Below are positions 38,374 to 47,343 of a DNA stretch of 64,000 nt, piece by piece. The translations under genes were made by a program, and so were the position numbers. Source of the stretch: Acidobacteriota bacterium (GTDB taxonomy: Bacteria > Acidobacteriota > Thermoanaerobaculia > Multivoradales > J023); NCBI GenBank assembly GCA_029263395.1, contig JAJCXO010000067.1:62001-126000 (forward strand). The letters are read 5' to 3'. The notes beneath the pieces are model-generated. The model was not told the DNA's origin. It ran no database searches and was given only the letters and a program-made list of their open reading frames with translations. Position 1 is the stretch's first letter. Every line of letters begins with the position of its first letter.

Positions 38374-38616
38374 CTCTACCCATTGTACGTCGGGTAACGT
38401 CCAACGGTCGGGTAGATGTAGGTTCTTTGCGTTGTCCGTTGCGGAGAGGTCCAAGAATATCGCCTCTCTCCGCGAAGGACTGGGCACCAACCGGTGTCGA
38501 TCAATGTGCGTGGTAGCTGCTCCCAGCATTCGCTGGAGCAGGCGGTCAAAGGCAGCCAACTTCCTCAGAACCTCACTGCCACTCTGCACCCGACGACTTT
38601 CTTCAACCTGTCGCCG

Positions 38617-39579
38617 CTAACATCTCGCGGGAGCACCGTTGATTCGATAGTGCAGAGACAAGACCGGAAGGCCCAAGAAGCGCACATGGTGATCGCATCG
38701 TAGCTCGGCGTTCTCGACGTAGAGGTCGAACTGCTCGTGGAGGCTCCGGACAAGCCAGACCCGCTGATCTCCATCAGGTCGTTTGCCAATACGGTAGAAC
38801 CCGACATCGCCGAACGCCGAACCGGCAGACACCAGTCTGAAGCCACCCTCCGGGCGGTTTTCAGGGCGTAGGATGACGGTGGCGTTGCCGTTTGGCATCG
38901 GGAAGACGACCTTGACGCAGCGCCCGTCGTAAGCTGGGACGGACTCGGTTAGATAGAAGCCGGTGTAGATGGCGCGTCCCGTCGCTCGGATGCAGCGGTA
39001 CCAACCTGTGTACTTGATACTGCCATCGGCTCGGCGGAGCAGCACAACCTCACTGGTCATACCGCGGGCTGTATCGAGACCGTCGAGCGGGAAGTTGAGC
39101 TGGTTCACTCTACGACTGATCGTTTGAACGAGTAACCAGAGCCCTAGCCGAGCGGGGAAATACGTCGTGGCCCAGGTATCGAGCGAAAAGCCCGCGGTTC
39201 CTTCATAGAAGTCTCGGATTCTCGGATCAACCAGCTGGACATCGAAGGTCGGGGACTGCAGCACCGAAAAGTCGGGCAGCAGGCCGCCCGCCCCAGCCTC
39301 CCGCTCGACCGAGAGCCCCTCCTGGCGAGCTGTTTCCTCATACGGTGTGTCTCCGATATACGGTCCACCCACCGGACCCACGAGCCACGGGATATCTGCA
39401 TCCGCACGCCGTGAACCGAACAGCCACATCAACGAGTAGATGACAAGCGCGCCAACAGTGCCAACGATAGCTCGAACACCCTGTAAAACTCGGATCGCGG
39501 TACCTCCCTCGGCAGCCCTTTGCCGTCGAACCTGTTGTACTGAAGCGTGAGTCGTACAGCTCCTCGGTAGATCATTCAC
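38617..39579 (-). CDS. Membrane-anchored protein of unknown function
   Basis: 320 residues. One membrane helix at ~30-55 (VRAIVGTVGALVIYSLMWLF) after a basic N-terminus suggests a signal anchor with the rest outside the cytoplasm. A Pro/Gly-rich linker is followed by a beta-rich domain (VVLLRRADGSIKYTGWYRCI, AIYTGFYLTESVPAYDGRCV, TVILRPENRPEGGFRLVSAG). It recalls acyl-transfer or lipid-binding beta-barrel folds, but no motif settles it. Transcribed toward, but 243 bp from, the VWFA gene. Family not recognised. Confidence 0.6.
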   Translation of the reverse strand: MNDLPRSCTTHASVQQVRRQRAAEGGTAIRVLQGVRAIVGTVGALVIYSLMWLFGSRRADADIPWLVGPVGGPYIGDTPYEETARQEGLSVEREAGAGGLLPDFSVLQSPTFDVQLVDPRIRDFYEGTAGFSLDTWATTYFPARLGLWLLVQTISRRVNQLNFPLDGLDTARGMTSEVVLLRRADGSIKYTGWYRCIRATGRAIYTGFYLTESVPAYDGRCVKVVFPMPNGNATVILRPENRPEGGFRLVSAGSAFGDVGFYRIGKRPDGDQRVWLVRSLHEQFDLYVENAELRCDHHVRFLGLPVLSLHYRINGAPARC

Positions 39580-39794
39580 TCAACGGGCAGCGCAATTCCA
39601 GACAGTTTATCCTACGGGTCCGTATAGGCCATCAACACTTTATCGGCCCTAGAATTACGTTCCCGGCACCGCTAAACGGATCGTTGTTTACCTGAGCAGA
39701 AAAGCCACGGTATGATCCAAAAGTAAGCCGTAGGTGTCTGCTCAGCATCGATCCAAACGACGATCAATGCTCAGGGATCGAGGCAACGACCTAC

Positions 39795-40004
39795 GATGCG
39801 TCGGCCAGTTTGGACGCCAAAATCATCAAAACATCGGATGCGTCGGCTAATCTGGACGCCAAAATCCCCAAAACATCGGATGCGTCGGCCAATGTGGACG
39901 CCAAAATCCCCAAAACATCGGATGCGTCGGCCAGTGTGGACACCAAAATCCTCAACGCATCGGATGCGTCGGCCAATCCAGACAGCAGACTGCTCGACGC
40001 ATCG
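39795..40004. repeat. Five 42-bp tandem repeats (possible fragment of a repeat protein gene)
   Basis: Units start at 39795, 39837, 39879, 39921 and 39963, each beginning GATGCGTCGGC. Units 1-4 differ at few positions; unit 5 is most diverged. Since 42 is a multiple of 3, several frames stay open. Three candidates are: plus, 39810-40091 (DASANLDAKIPKTS unit); plus, 39796-40008 (MRRPVWTPKSSKHR unit); minus, 40060-39791 (LADASDVLGILAST unit). In the minus frame one Leu is encoded as CTG, TTA, TTG, CTG and TTG across units, a hint of selection on that frame. None has a ribosome binding site. The rest of 39580-40314 shows no gene; CGATCC/GGATCG arms flank about 39750-39780. Confidence 0.8.
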
Positions 40005-40314
40005 GTAAACGTCGGGTCCACAATCGCTCGGTGGGTCGAGTCGACGCTCAACGACGCCACCCAACCGGTGACTGGAGCGTCTTTTCGCTAAAACGACGCG
40101 TTATCCGAGCACGGCAGCCTGCATTCTCGGCGCGACCTCACGTTGTGTGATCACCTCGAAGCGGATTCGAGGCAGAAACACGCCATCGTGAATGGCAGTG
40201 GCGTCCGATCGAGGCTCGCGCGGGCTTCTTCAGGCTGCAAATCCGATCGTAGCGGCCGGTTGGCAACGGCCGCGACGTCATCATTTCAGCGATTCACTCG
40301 CACCCAAGCCAGTG

Positions 40315-42069
40315 TTATGGCCGAGCAGCCAATGCAGCCTGGCGAGCGGCCTCGAACTCGTCTCCCGGGGTCCACGTTGGCATCGCGTCCTGATTCGCGA
40401 TGTAGAGCCCACAACGGAAGCCGAGGACGGAGTCGGCGACGATGCCTTCCCAGACCCAGGTGTCGACCAGCTCATCGGACGGCTGGTGGTAGTGGACGGC
40501 CTCCCAGGCTTCGATTTGCTCACGCCCCCACTCGGCCTCTTGATCGACAAAGTCGGTGCCGGTATCGAGGTAAATTGCCGGCACGCCGATCTTGGCGAAA
40601 TTGAATTGATCGGAGCGGTAGAAGAAGCCCCGGTCGGGAAACTGATCCGGCTTGACGGTACGCCCTTGCTCGCCGGCAAACTTCTCGACGACACCGTCGA
40701 GGGTCGACTTACCTTTACCGATGAAGGTGACGTCCCGGTTCATACCCCAGATGTTGGCACCGTCGTAATTGATGTTGGCGGCGAACTGGCCTGCTGCCAC
40801 CGGTGGGTTCTTGGCGAAGTAAGACGAACCCAAGAGTCCCTGCTCTTCGGCTGCCACCATCGCGATCATGATCGAACGCCGCGGACGCTCGGGTAGGGCG
40901 GCGAAGGCCCGGCCCATCGCCAGCACCTGGGAGACGCCTGCCGCGTTGTCGAGGGCACCGTTGTAGATCCGGTCCTCAGCCGACTCGTCCGAGGAGATGC
41001 CGAGGTGATCGTGGTGCGCCGAATAAACCACATATTCGTCGGCCAGTTTGGGATCGCTGCCCTTCAACACACCGACGATATTGGCGGTTTTCACCCGCTG
41101 GATGGTGTTGGTGAGCTCGATGGACGTGGTGATGCCGAGGGGCACCGGTACAAATTCTGGCGAGCGCGCTGATTCCCTCAAGGCATCGAGATCATGCCCG
41201 CCAGCTGCCAACACCCGCTTCATCGCGTCCTCGGTGGTCCACGCTGGGATTTGGATCCGGGGCTCGTCGGCCGCCGGCACTTCGAATTGTGGGCCGGTCC
41301 ACGAGGTTTGCACCACGTTGAAGCCGTAACCGGCCGAAGGGGTTGTATGAATGATGATCGCCCCAGCAGCCCCGAGTTCGGCCGCTTTCTCGTATTTGTA
41401 GGACCAACGCCCATAGTAGAGACGCCGGGTGCCCTCGAAGAGCTCCGGATCCCAGTCGGGATCGTTGTTCATCACAACCAGCACTTTGCCGCTGACGTCG
41501 GTGCCTTGGAAGTCGTCCCAGCCGTACTCCGGCGCCTGGATACCGTAGCCGACAAAAACGAGCTCAGCGTCGGTGAGACTCGCCTTCTCTTCTTGGACAC
41601 CGCTCGATGCCACATAGTCATCGTGCCAGGCCAAGTCGACTGTCTTGTCACCGGCCGTAAACGACCACACCGGGGTTGCCTTGGATTCGACGCCGACGAT
41701 GTCGAAGGGCTGTTCCCAACTGCCGTCGGGCATGCCGGGTTCGAAGCCGATGGCGGTCATCTCTTTGACCAGCCACTCCTGGGTCATACGATCGCCGTCG
41801 CTGCCGGGGCCACGGCCACCGTAGGCGTCGCTCGACAGCTCCTCGATGGGAGCGCGCAAGACGTCAGGGGTGATCACCGCTTGCGCGGCGTCGGCATCAG
41901 CACCGAGCTCAACCGGCGCTGCCGGTGGGGGTGGTGCAGGGTCCTCAGCAGCCGGCGGCGCACAGGCCACCGTCGCTGCGAGCAGCAAACAGAGAGTCAG
42001 AGTCGATGCCCCACAGGTCAAATCCTGTCGGGCGGCTGTCTTACGAGATGTATCGATGGCTTGGTGCAA
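40315..42069 (-). CDS. M28 family zinc metallopeptidase lipoprotein
   Basis: 584 residues. TTG 42069 is the start, supported by GGAGG at 42078-42082 with 8-base spacing. The N-terminus has a lipobox (CLLLAATVAC, Cys36) followed by a Pro/Ala-rich linker, so it is a lipoprotein outside the cytoplasm. A PA-like insert is at ~150-270. M28 dizinc ligands and catalytic residues: SAHHDHLG, NGALDNAAGV, AAEEQGLLGS, INYDGANIWG and YHQPSDE. It should remove N-terminal amino acids or act on small peptides. It heads a 9-kb run of minus-strand hydrolase genes, suggesting peptide or D-amino-acid scavenging. An antisense ORF of 338 codons is a shadow. Confidence 0.9.
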   Translation of the reverse strand: MHQAIDTSRKTAARQDLTCGASTLTLCLLLAATVACAPPAAEDPAPPPPAAPVELGADADAAQAVITPDVLRAPIEELSSDAYGGRGPGSDGDRMTQEWLVKEMTAIGFEPGMPDGSWEQPFDIVGVESKATPVWSFTAGDKTVDLAWHDDYVASSGVQEEKASLTDAELVFVGYGIQAPEYGWDDFQGTDVSGKVLVVMNNDPDWDPELFEGTRRLYYGRWSYKYEKAAELGAAGAIIIHTTPSAGYGFNVVQTSWTGPQFEVPAADEPRIQIPAWTTEDAMKRVLAAGGHDLDALRESARSPEFVPVPLGITTSIELTNTIQRVKTANIVGVLKGSDPKLADEYVVYSAHHDHLGISSDESAEDRIYNGALDNAAGVSQVLAMGRAFAALPERPRRSIMIAMVAAEEQGLLGSSYFAKNPPVAAGQFAANINYDGANIWGMNRDVTFIGKGKSTLDGVVEKFAGEQGRTVKPDQFPDRGFFYRSDQFNFAKIGVPAIYLDTGTDFVDQEAEWGREQIEAWEAVHYHQPSDELVDTWVWEGIVADSVLGFRCGLYIANQDAMPTWTPGDEFEAARQAALAARP

Positions 42070-42117
42070 CTTGAAATCCTCCTTGGTCGACGGAAACCGG
42101 AGGTTACCACGGCTGCT

Positions 42118-44397
42118 CTACTCAATCCTCTCGCCAGGATCATCTTGCGCCGTCTCGTGGACCCATTTGGCGGCGACAACGGCGCCTTCACCGGATCGCA
42201 CGAACACTAAGCGCTCGGCATCACCTGCAAAACCAAACGTATCGTCACCTTGATACAGCAGAGTGTCGGCTCCGGCTTCGTCCTCGATCCACAGGTGGCC
42301 ATCGCGGACGAACAGACGAGCCTCACCGTAGCCGAATCGCCAGTGGCCGGTGTAAGCATCCAACGCCTTGTCCGCCAAGGGCAAGTCCTTCGTCTCCAGC
42401 GCAAACTCCGGCAGCAAGGCGCTGGCGATGGCATCCGCAAAGCCCCAAGCGTTGGCCTCGATCGAACCGACAGAGTTCGAACGTCCAAGATTCGTCAAGA
42501 CGATGACGGTGAGCCCGTGCGATGGGATGCGCAGGATCTCGGTGCCAGTGACGCCGGAATGGTATTGGTAGGGGATGCCATGGCGCTCTGGCAGCCACCA
42601 GCCCAAGCCGTAGCGAAACGCAATGCCATCAGCAAGCTCGATAGGTGAGAACATCACCCGGTACGACGCCTCGGACATCAGCTCTCGAGCACGCAAGGCA
42701 CGATCCCACCGCACCAGGTCGAGAACATTGGAAAACATACCCCAACCGCCAGCCACTTCCTCCACCGCATCACGCCAGATATTCACCAACTCACCGTTTT
42801 TGAGCGAATAACCACGGGCTTCGCCGGGGATGATCCTGAGCTCGTCTTGCAACAAGGTGTGCTCGAGTCCCAGCGGCTCGAAGAGCCGGTGTTGCATGAA
42901 CTCTCGGTAGGTCATGCCGGAGGCTCGTTCGATCGCTAGGGCAGCGAGAAAATAACCCAAGCTCGAGTAGTCGAAACGCTCGCCGGGGCTGCTGGTGATG
43001 GGATCTGCGAGCGCCGACTCCAGCATCAGCTCACGGCTCGTGTAGCGACGCCAATCGTTTCGCAGCGAAGCGAACTCGATGTTCTCCCCAGCCAAACCGG
43101 CCGTATGGGTCAACAGCTGGCGGACAGTAATGTCCTGCCAGGATTCAGGTGCTGCGTCGATATATCGAGCGATCGAGTGATCCAGGTCGAGCTTGCCTTC
43201 GTCACACAAGAGCAGCACAGCCGCCGCCGTGAACTGCTTGGTGAGTGAGGCAATCTCATAAACCGTATCGACCGCTGCTGGCACAGCATGCTGGATCACG
43301 GCGCTGCCATAGGCTGCAGTGACGGTATCAGTCTCCGTGACCACGGCGATCGAAGCCCCTGGAATACGACGCTCGCGCATGTGGCGGCGAGCCACCTCAT
43401 CGATCAAATCCCGCGTCAAAGCCGAAGTGCCGGTTTGGCGGTGATGACGGGTGATGGTTTCCGGTGGCAGCTTCAGGAACCGCGCCGCATTGTCGTAGAA
43501 CACAGCGCGCTTTTGCTCTCGGGTCAGGAAGCTGGCGCTCTCGACCCCCTCGATGGCCATCGTGATCGATTCCGGCCAGATCATTTGGTCTGAACCGAAC
43601 ATCACCCGGTCACCGAAGCCGGCATCCATCAAGGCGCGTAAGTAGGTATGGAATTCAGTCCGCGGCAAAGCCCAATTGAGTACCGCGATGTCGACGTACA
43701 ACTGTGGGTAGACGGTGAGTAAGGCTTTGGTTTCCTCGAGATAGGGATAGCCGGCGTGCATCAAGTAGATCCGCAACCCAGGATGGCGCACCAGAACGTC
43801 CTCCACCAGGCTCGGTCTCCCGAGTGCCACACGGAAATCAGGGCAACAGCCGTAGGGTGTGCCGGCGTCACCCAGGCCGGTGTGGATCGCCACCGGAACA
43901 TCGAGCTCTTCGGCCAGCGCAAAGGTGCCCTGCAGCGACTCGTCCATCGCCGTGAGCCCCCGGTATTGCAAGCCCAATTCGCCCAGGACGGCGAGCTCTC
44001 CGGTTTCGAAGAGCCGGCGCAGCCGTGGGACCTCGGGCAACTCGTCGCGAGGACCGGTATACGCCGCACCGAGCAAACGCTCGGGCGCGGCTTGCCGCCA
44101 GCGTCGTACCTGTTCGAGTGGACCACTGGCAACGCCGAGGACAATCCCGTGCCGTTGCATGACGTCCAGCGTCGCCGTTAAAGCCTTGTTGTCATCACGC
44201 GCGGTGGGTTGCCGTCCCGTCACCTCGTGCGGAGGAGGTGGAGTGCCGAATTCGTCCCAGCCAAAGGCATGCAAGTGCATGTCGATGATTGGACCTGCAT
44301 AACGTTCAGGATCGCTGGCCAATGTTTGGGGAGCACCGCCAACGCTCGCCCCGATGATCAGGACCAGCCAGGCGATGCTACGAGATGATGTCCTCAT
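42118..44397 (-). CDS. Amidohydrolase fused to beta-lactamase-fold serine hydrolase
   Basis: 759 residues; ATG 44397 with GGAGA upstream. Signal peptide (SIAWLVLIIGASVGGAPQ then TLAS). Residues ~35-315 form an amidohydrolase-2-type TIM barrel with HLH (41-43), His172, His214 and Asp270 (MFGSDQMIWPE). Residues ~325-680 form a class C beta-lactamase/esterase-fold domain with nucleophile SLTK (Ser384, Lys387), YSSLGY and YHSGVTG as third motif. A small C-terminal beta domain follows (~690-750). Both modules appear catalytically complete, so it is probably a periplasmic two-step hydrolase. 48 bp from the M28 gene and 23 bp from the next amidohydrolase gene, in the same orientation. The fusion itself is the oddity. 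Confidence 0.85.
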   Translation of the reverse strand: MRTSSRSIAWLVLIIGASVGGAPQTLASDPERYAGPIIDMHLHAFGWDEFGTPPPPHEVTGRQPTARDDNKALTATLDVMQRHGIVLGVASGPLEQVRRWRQAAPERLLGAAYTGPRDELPEVPRLRRLFETGELAVLGELGLQYRGLTAMDESLQGTFALAEELDVPVAIHTGLGDAGTPYGCCPDFRVALGRPSLVEDVLVRHPGLRIYLMHAGYPYLEETKALLTVYPQLYVDIAVLNWALPRTEFHTYLRALMDAGFGDRVMFGSDQMIWPESITMAIEGVESASFLTREQKRAVFYDNAARFLKLPPETITRHHRQTGTSALTRDLIDEVARRHMRERRIPGASIAVVTETDTVTAAYGSAVIQHAVPAAVDTVYEIASLTKQFTAAAVLLLCDEGKLDLDHSIARYIDAAPESWQDITVRQLLTHTAGLAGENIEFASLRNDWRRYTSRELMLESALADPITSSPGERFDYSSLGYFLAALAIERASGMTYREFMQHRLFEPLGLEHTLLQDELRIIPGEARGYSLKNGELVNIWRDAVEEVAGGWGMFSNVLDLVRWDRALRARELMSEASYRVMFSPIELADGIAFRYGLGWWLPERHGIPYQYHSGVTGTEILRIPSHGLTVIVLTNLGRSNSVGSIEANAWGFADAIASALLPEFALETKDLPLADKALDAYTGHWRFGYGEARLFVRDGHLWIEDEAGADTLLYQGDDTFGFAGDAERLVFVRSGEGAVVAAKWVHETAQDDPGERIE

Positions 44398-44420
44398 CGT
44401 CCGTCTCCTACTCCATCTCC

Positions 44421-47315
44421 CTACTCGACTGCTGCTTTGGTCGACGCCACAACGTCCTCGATCACTTCTCCATCACTGACCACCGCGACCAGGGTCCAAG
44501 TGTTCAAAACGTCCTCCAGCGGATTCTTGGCCAGGATCAACAAATCAGCCTCGTAACCGATTGCGATCTTTCCCAACCTCGTACCCTGTTCGAGAAACGA
44601 AGCACTACCCGTGGTCGCCGCTGAAAGTGCCTGGCCGGGGGTCAACCCGGCTTCGACCATCAGGGCGAGCTCCTCGTGCGCTGAGTATCCAGGAAAGACG
44701 GAGGGATTGTTGACGTCAGTGCCCAAAGCCAGAGGCACGCCGGCCGCGGCGGCACGGCGCAAGTTGTCGCGCACCGCCGCAGCGACGGTTGCGGCTTCTT
44801 GTGCGGTGAACGGTGACTCCAGGAACTCGGCAAGGCTGCTGATGGCTCGGGGCGAGCTGCCAGCCATTGCATAAGGCTCATGTGCGGCGCCAAAGTGGCC
44901 CGCGGCACGATCGAAGAAACCATCGTAGAGAGAGAGGGTTGCAACGTAGAACGTGCCTTCGTTCGCCATCGTCGCCAGGGTCTCTTCTGGGATCGGTTCT
45001 TCCACCGAATGCATGATGCCGTCAACGCCTGCTGCAACCCCGTCGACCACATGGTCGGGCATGCTGACGTGGGCAAAGACGCGCAGGCCACGCTGATGGC
45101 TGCCTTCGACAAGCTGAGCAATTTTGGCGTTGGACAACCGTGGCATCGGGTAACGGGGACCGATGCCGTCTTCGATGATGATCTTGATGGCATCGACGCC
45201 CAGAGCTTGCTTGCGATCGAGCAACGGCCCCACCGGTTCGTCCTCAGCCACCGCAACCGCACCACGCGCATAAACCAGCGCAGGATCGACGTCGTCCGAG
45301 AAACCCCAGATCGTCCCTATCGGATGGCTGCCAGGAGCCGTGATCAAGGCACCCGAACCGTAGACACCGGGACACTGCAACTCACCGTCTCCACAGCGTT
45401 GCTTCCAACGCGCCAACCAGTCATCGTTGCCACCACCGCCACCGGGAACGAAGATCGTTGTCACCCCGTACCGCACAAATTGTGACAAGGCCCCCTCGCG
45501 GTCGGCTACCGATTGTTTTCCGAGCCCACCATCACCGAGGTGAGCATGGACGTCGATCAGGCCGGGTAACACAAACCTACCTTCAGCTGGCAGTATCGAA
45601 TCGGCGCGCTCACTCGCGATGGTTCCCGGGGCGGCGATCTCGACAATTTTCCCGTCAGCAACCAGGATGTCGTGCGGCGACGAGGTTGTGTTCTCGCCAC
45701 CATCGATGATCGACACCCCACGGATCAGCAGATCGCCAGCGGGAAGATCCGAATCGGCCTTTGTCGTCGGCCCCCGAAGGGGTTGACCAGGGAAGATGTC
45801 TGGCTGAACCTCACCATGCTGGACGATGGGAACGCCGCCCACTAACACGGTCTCGAGTCCGCTGGGCGGCAGGGTCGGCTGATGGTAGGTCGCTCGGTCC
45901 ATGACCGTGGCGGGATCGAAGATGACGAGGTCGGCGTCGGCGCCGACCCGGATACGCCCCTTGTCACGCATTGCCGGCACCCGTCGTTCGAGGTGTTGTG
46001 CCGGCGCCAGACTCATCTTGCGCAGGGCATCCATCAACGTCAAGACGCGCTGCTGTCTGACATAACGACCCAGCACCCGACTGTTGGTACCGGCCGATCG
46101 AGGATGGGTTTTGCCTTCGTCCCACGCGCCATCGCTGGCGATCATCGCCAGTGGATGGGCCAGGCAGGTACGGACAGCGGCCTCTTGTGCGGCCTCGTCA
46201 CGAGGGTGGATGGTGACCACCCCACCTTGCTGGCGGTAACGAGCAAAGGTTTCGCGGGTGAGACGCTCCCCTGTCACCGGCCATTCGTAACGTTGGAACC
46301 TTGATTCGGGCCAGGTCTCCCAGGCGTCGAAGAGTGCTGACTCGATAAACGTCATCCCCGCCGTGTAGGGGTAACATTCGGCGGAAATCGACAGTCCGAA
46401 CGAGCGGGCACGATCGATGAACGCCAACATCTCGTCGGTGTAGCTCCCAGCAATACTCTGAATATGGTTGACGTGCAGGGCGCCGCCGGTGTGGATCGCA
46501 GCTCCAGCAACCTCGAAGAATTGCCCCCAGTCCTGGACCGGATCCCATTTGCGTAAGTGCAGGTGTGCCGGAGCATCGTATTGCGCGGCGATCTCGAGCA
46601 TCCGCAGGATCTCCGAATGGGTTGCGCCAGGGGCATACTCGATCCCAAACCCGACGGCGACGGCACCGTCACGTAACCCTTGCTCGACGAGCCCTTCCAG
46701 GGCCTTCATCTCATCGACAGTTGGTGCACGGTAGTTCAACTCTGGTGCACCGCCCGACTCGGCGACACCATCGACAACCACCAGGGATGTGTCACCCATC
46801 GCAACACTGCGCAAGGATCCGTGCCCCACGGCGATGCCGTAGTGGATGAGCGCACGACCCGTCAACGCCTCGTAGTAAGCCGGTACCTGTGTTGCCCCGT
46901 CTTCCAAATGAAACACCGCGGTCACACCATCTGCGGCGCGGAGACGGAAGAAGGGATCTCCATGTTGATAGGTGTTGAGATCGATGAACCCTGGCGCAAC
47001 AACTCTACCTGAAGCATCGATGGTCTCTCGGCCTGCCAGCGCAGTGTCAGTGAGAGCCAAAATCTTGCCGTCGGTGATGCCAACATTGCGCACCGCGTCG
47101 AGGCCGGACTCGGGGTCCATGACCCGGCCGCCGGTGATCACTACATCATAGGTTTGCGCCGACTGTCCGGTTTGCGCCGACTGTCCGGTCTGCGCCCACA
47201 GTCCAAAGGGTACGAATAGAAGGCTGAAGACCACACCTAGGTGGTACCACCCCGCAGCTTGGCGCAACCCGCCCCTAAGCTCGAGCCAAAAAATCTCGAA
47301 GATGGGAAACCTCAT
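44421..47315 (-). CDS. Double amidohydrolase fusion (D-aminoacylase-like plus imidazolonepropionase-like)
   Basis: 964 residues; ATG 47315 follows GAGGGG, and upstream in-frame starts lack support. Membrane/signal segment at ~22-42, then an AQTGQSAQTGQS linker from 18-nt repeats. Module 1 (~56-510) resembles N-acyl-D-amino-acid deacylases (YDVVITGGRVMDPESGL, GGALHVNHIQS, LAMIASDGAWDEGKTHPRSA), but its first metal motif reads GFIDLNTYQHGD, so HxH is lost. Module 2 (~528-960) is a complete amidohydrolase (GLIDVHAHLGDGG, KIIIEDGIGPRYP, VFAHVSMPDH, LALGTDVNNP). Probably a periplasmic N-acyl-amino-acid or peptide hydrolase with a structurally retained, perhaps re-purposed first module. Co-directional with its neighbours. 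Confidence 0.82.
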   Translation of the reverse strand: MRFPIFEIFWLELRGGLRQAAGWYHLGVVFSLLFVPFGLWAQTGQSAQTGQSAQTYDVVITGGRVMDPESGLDAVRNVGITDGKILALTDTALAGRETIDASGRVVAPGFIDLNTYQHGDPFFRLRAADGVTAVFHLEDGATQVPAYYEALTGRALIHYGIAVGHGSLRSVAMGDTSLVVVDGVAESGGAPELNYRAPTVDEMKALEGLVEQGLRDGAVAVGFGIEYAPGATHSEILRMLEIAAQYDAPAHLHLRKWDPVQDWGQFFEVAGAAIHTGGALHVNHIQSIAGSYTDEMLAFIDRARSFGLSISAECYPYTAGMTFIESALFDAWETWPESRFQRYEWPVTGERLTRETFARYRQQGGVVTIHPRDEAAQEAAVRTCLAHPLAMIASDGAWDEGKTHPRSAGTNSRVLGRYVRQQRVLTLMDALRKMSLAPAQHLERRVPAMRDKGRIRVGADADLVIFDPATVMDRATYHQPTLPPSGLETVLVGGVPIVQHGEVQPDIFPGQPLRGPTTKADSDLPAGDLLIRGVSIIDGGENTTSSPHDILVADGKIVEIAAPGTIASERADSILPAEGRFVLPGLIDVHAHLGDGGLGKQSVADREGALSQFVRYGVTTIFVPGGGGGNDDWLARWKQRCGDGELQCPGVYGSGALITAPGSHPIGTIWGFSDDVDPALVYARGAVAVAEDEPVGPLLDRKQALGVDAIKIIIEDGIGPRYPMPRLSNAKIAQLVEGSHQRGLRVFAHVSMPDHVVDGVAAGVDGIMHSVEEPIPEETLATMANEGTFYVATLSLYDGFFDRAAGHFGAAHEPYAMAGSSPRAISSLAEFLESPFTAQEAATVAAAVRDNLRRAAAAGVPLALGTDVNNPSVFPGYSAHEELALMVEAGLTPGQALSAATTGSASFLEQGTRLGKIAIGYEADLLILAKNPLEDVLNTWTLVAVVSDGEVIEDVVASTKAAVE

Positions 47316-47343
47316 ATCGCATGCCCCTCGTTTGCGTCTTGGT

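Noticed and set aside
39795..40004. CRISPR array
   Set aside because: Units are directly adjacent 42-bp tandem copies with no unique spacers and no cas genes nearby.
41194..42210. 338-codon antisense ORF over the M28 peptidase gene
   Set aside because: The peptidase frame has all catalytic motifs; the antisense product is Arg/Gly-rich and matches nothing.
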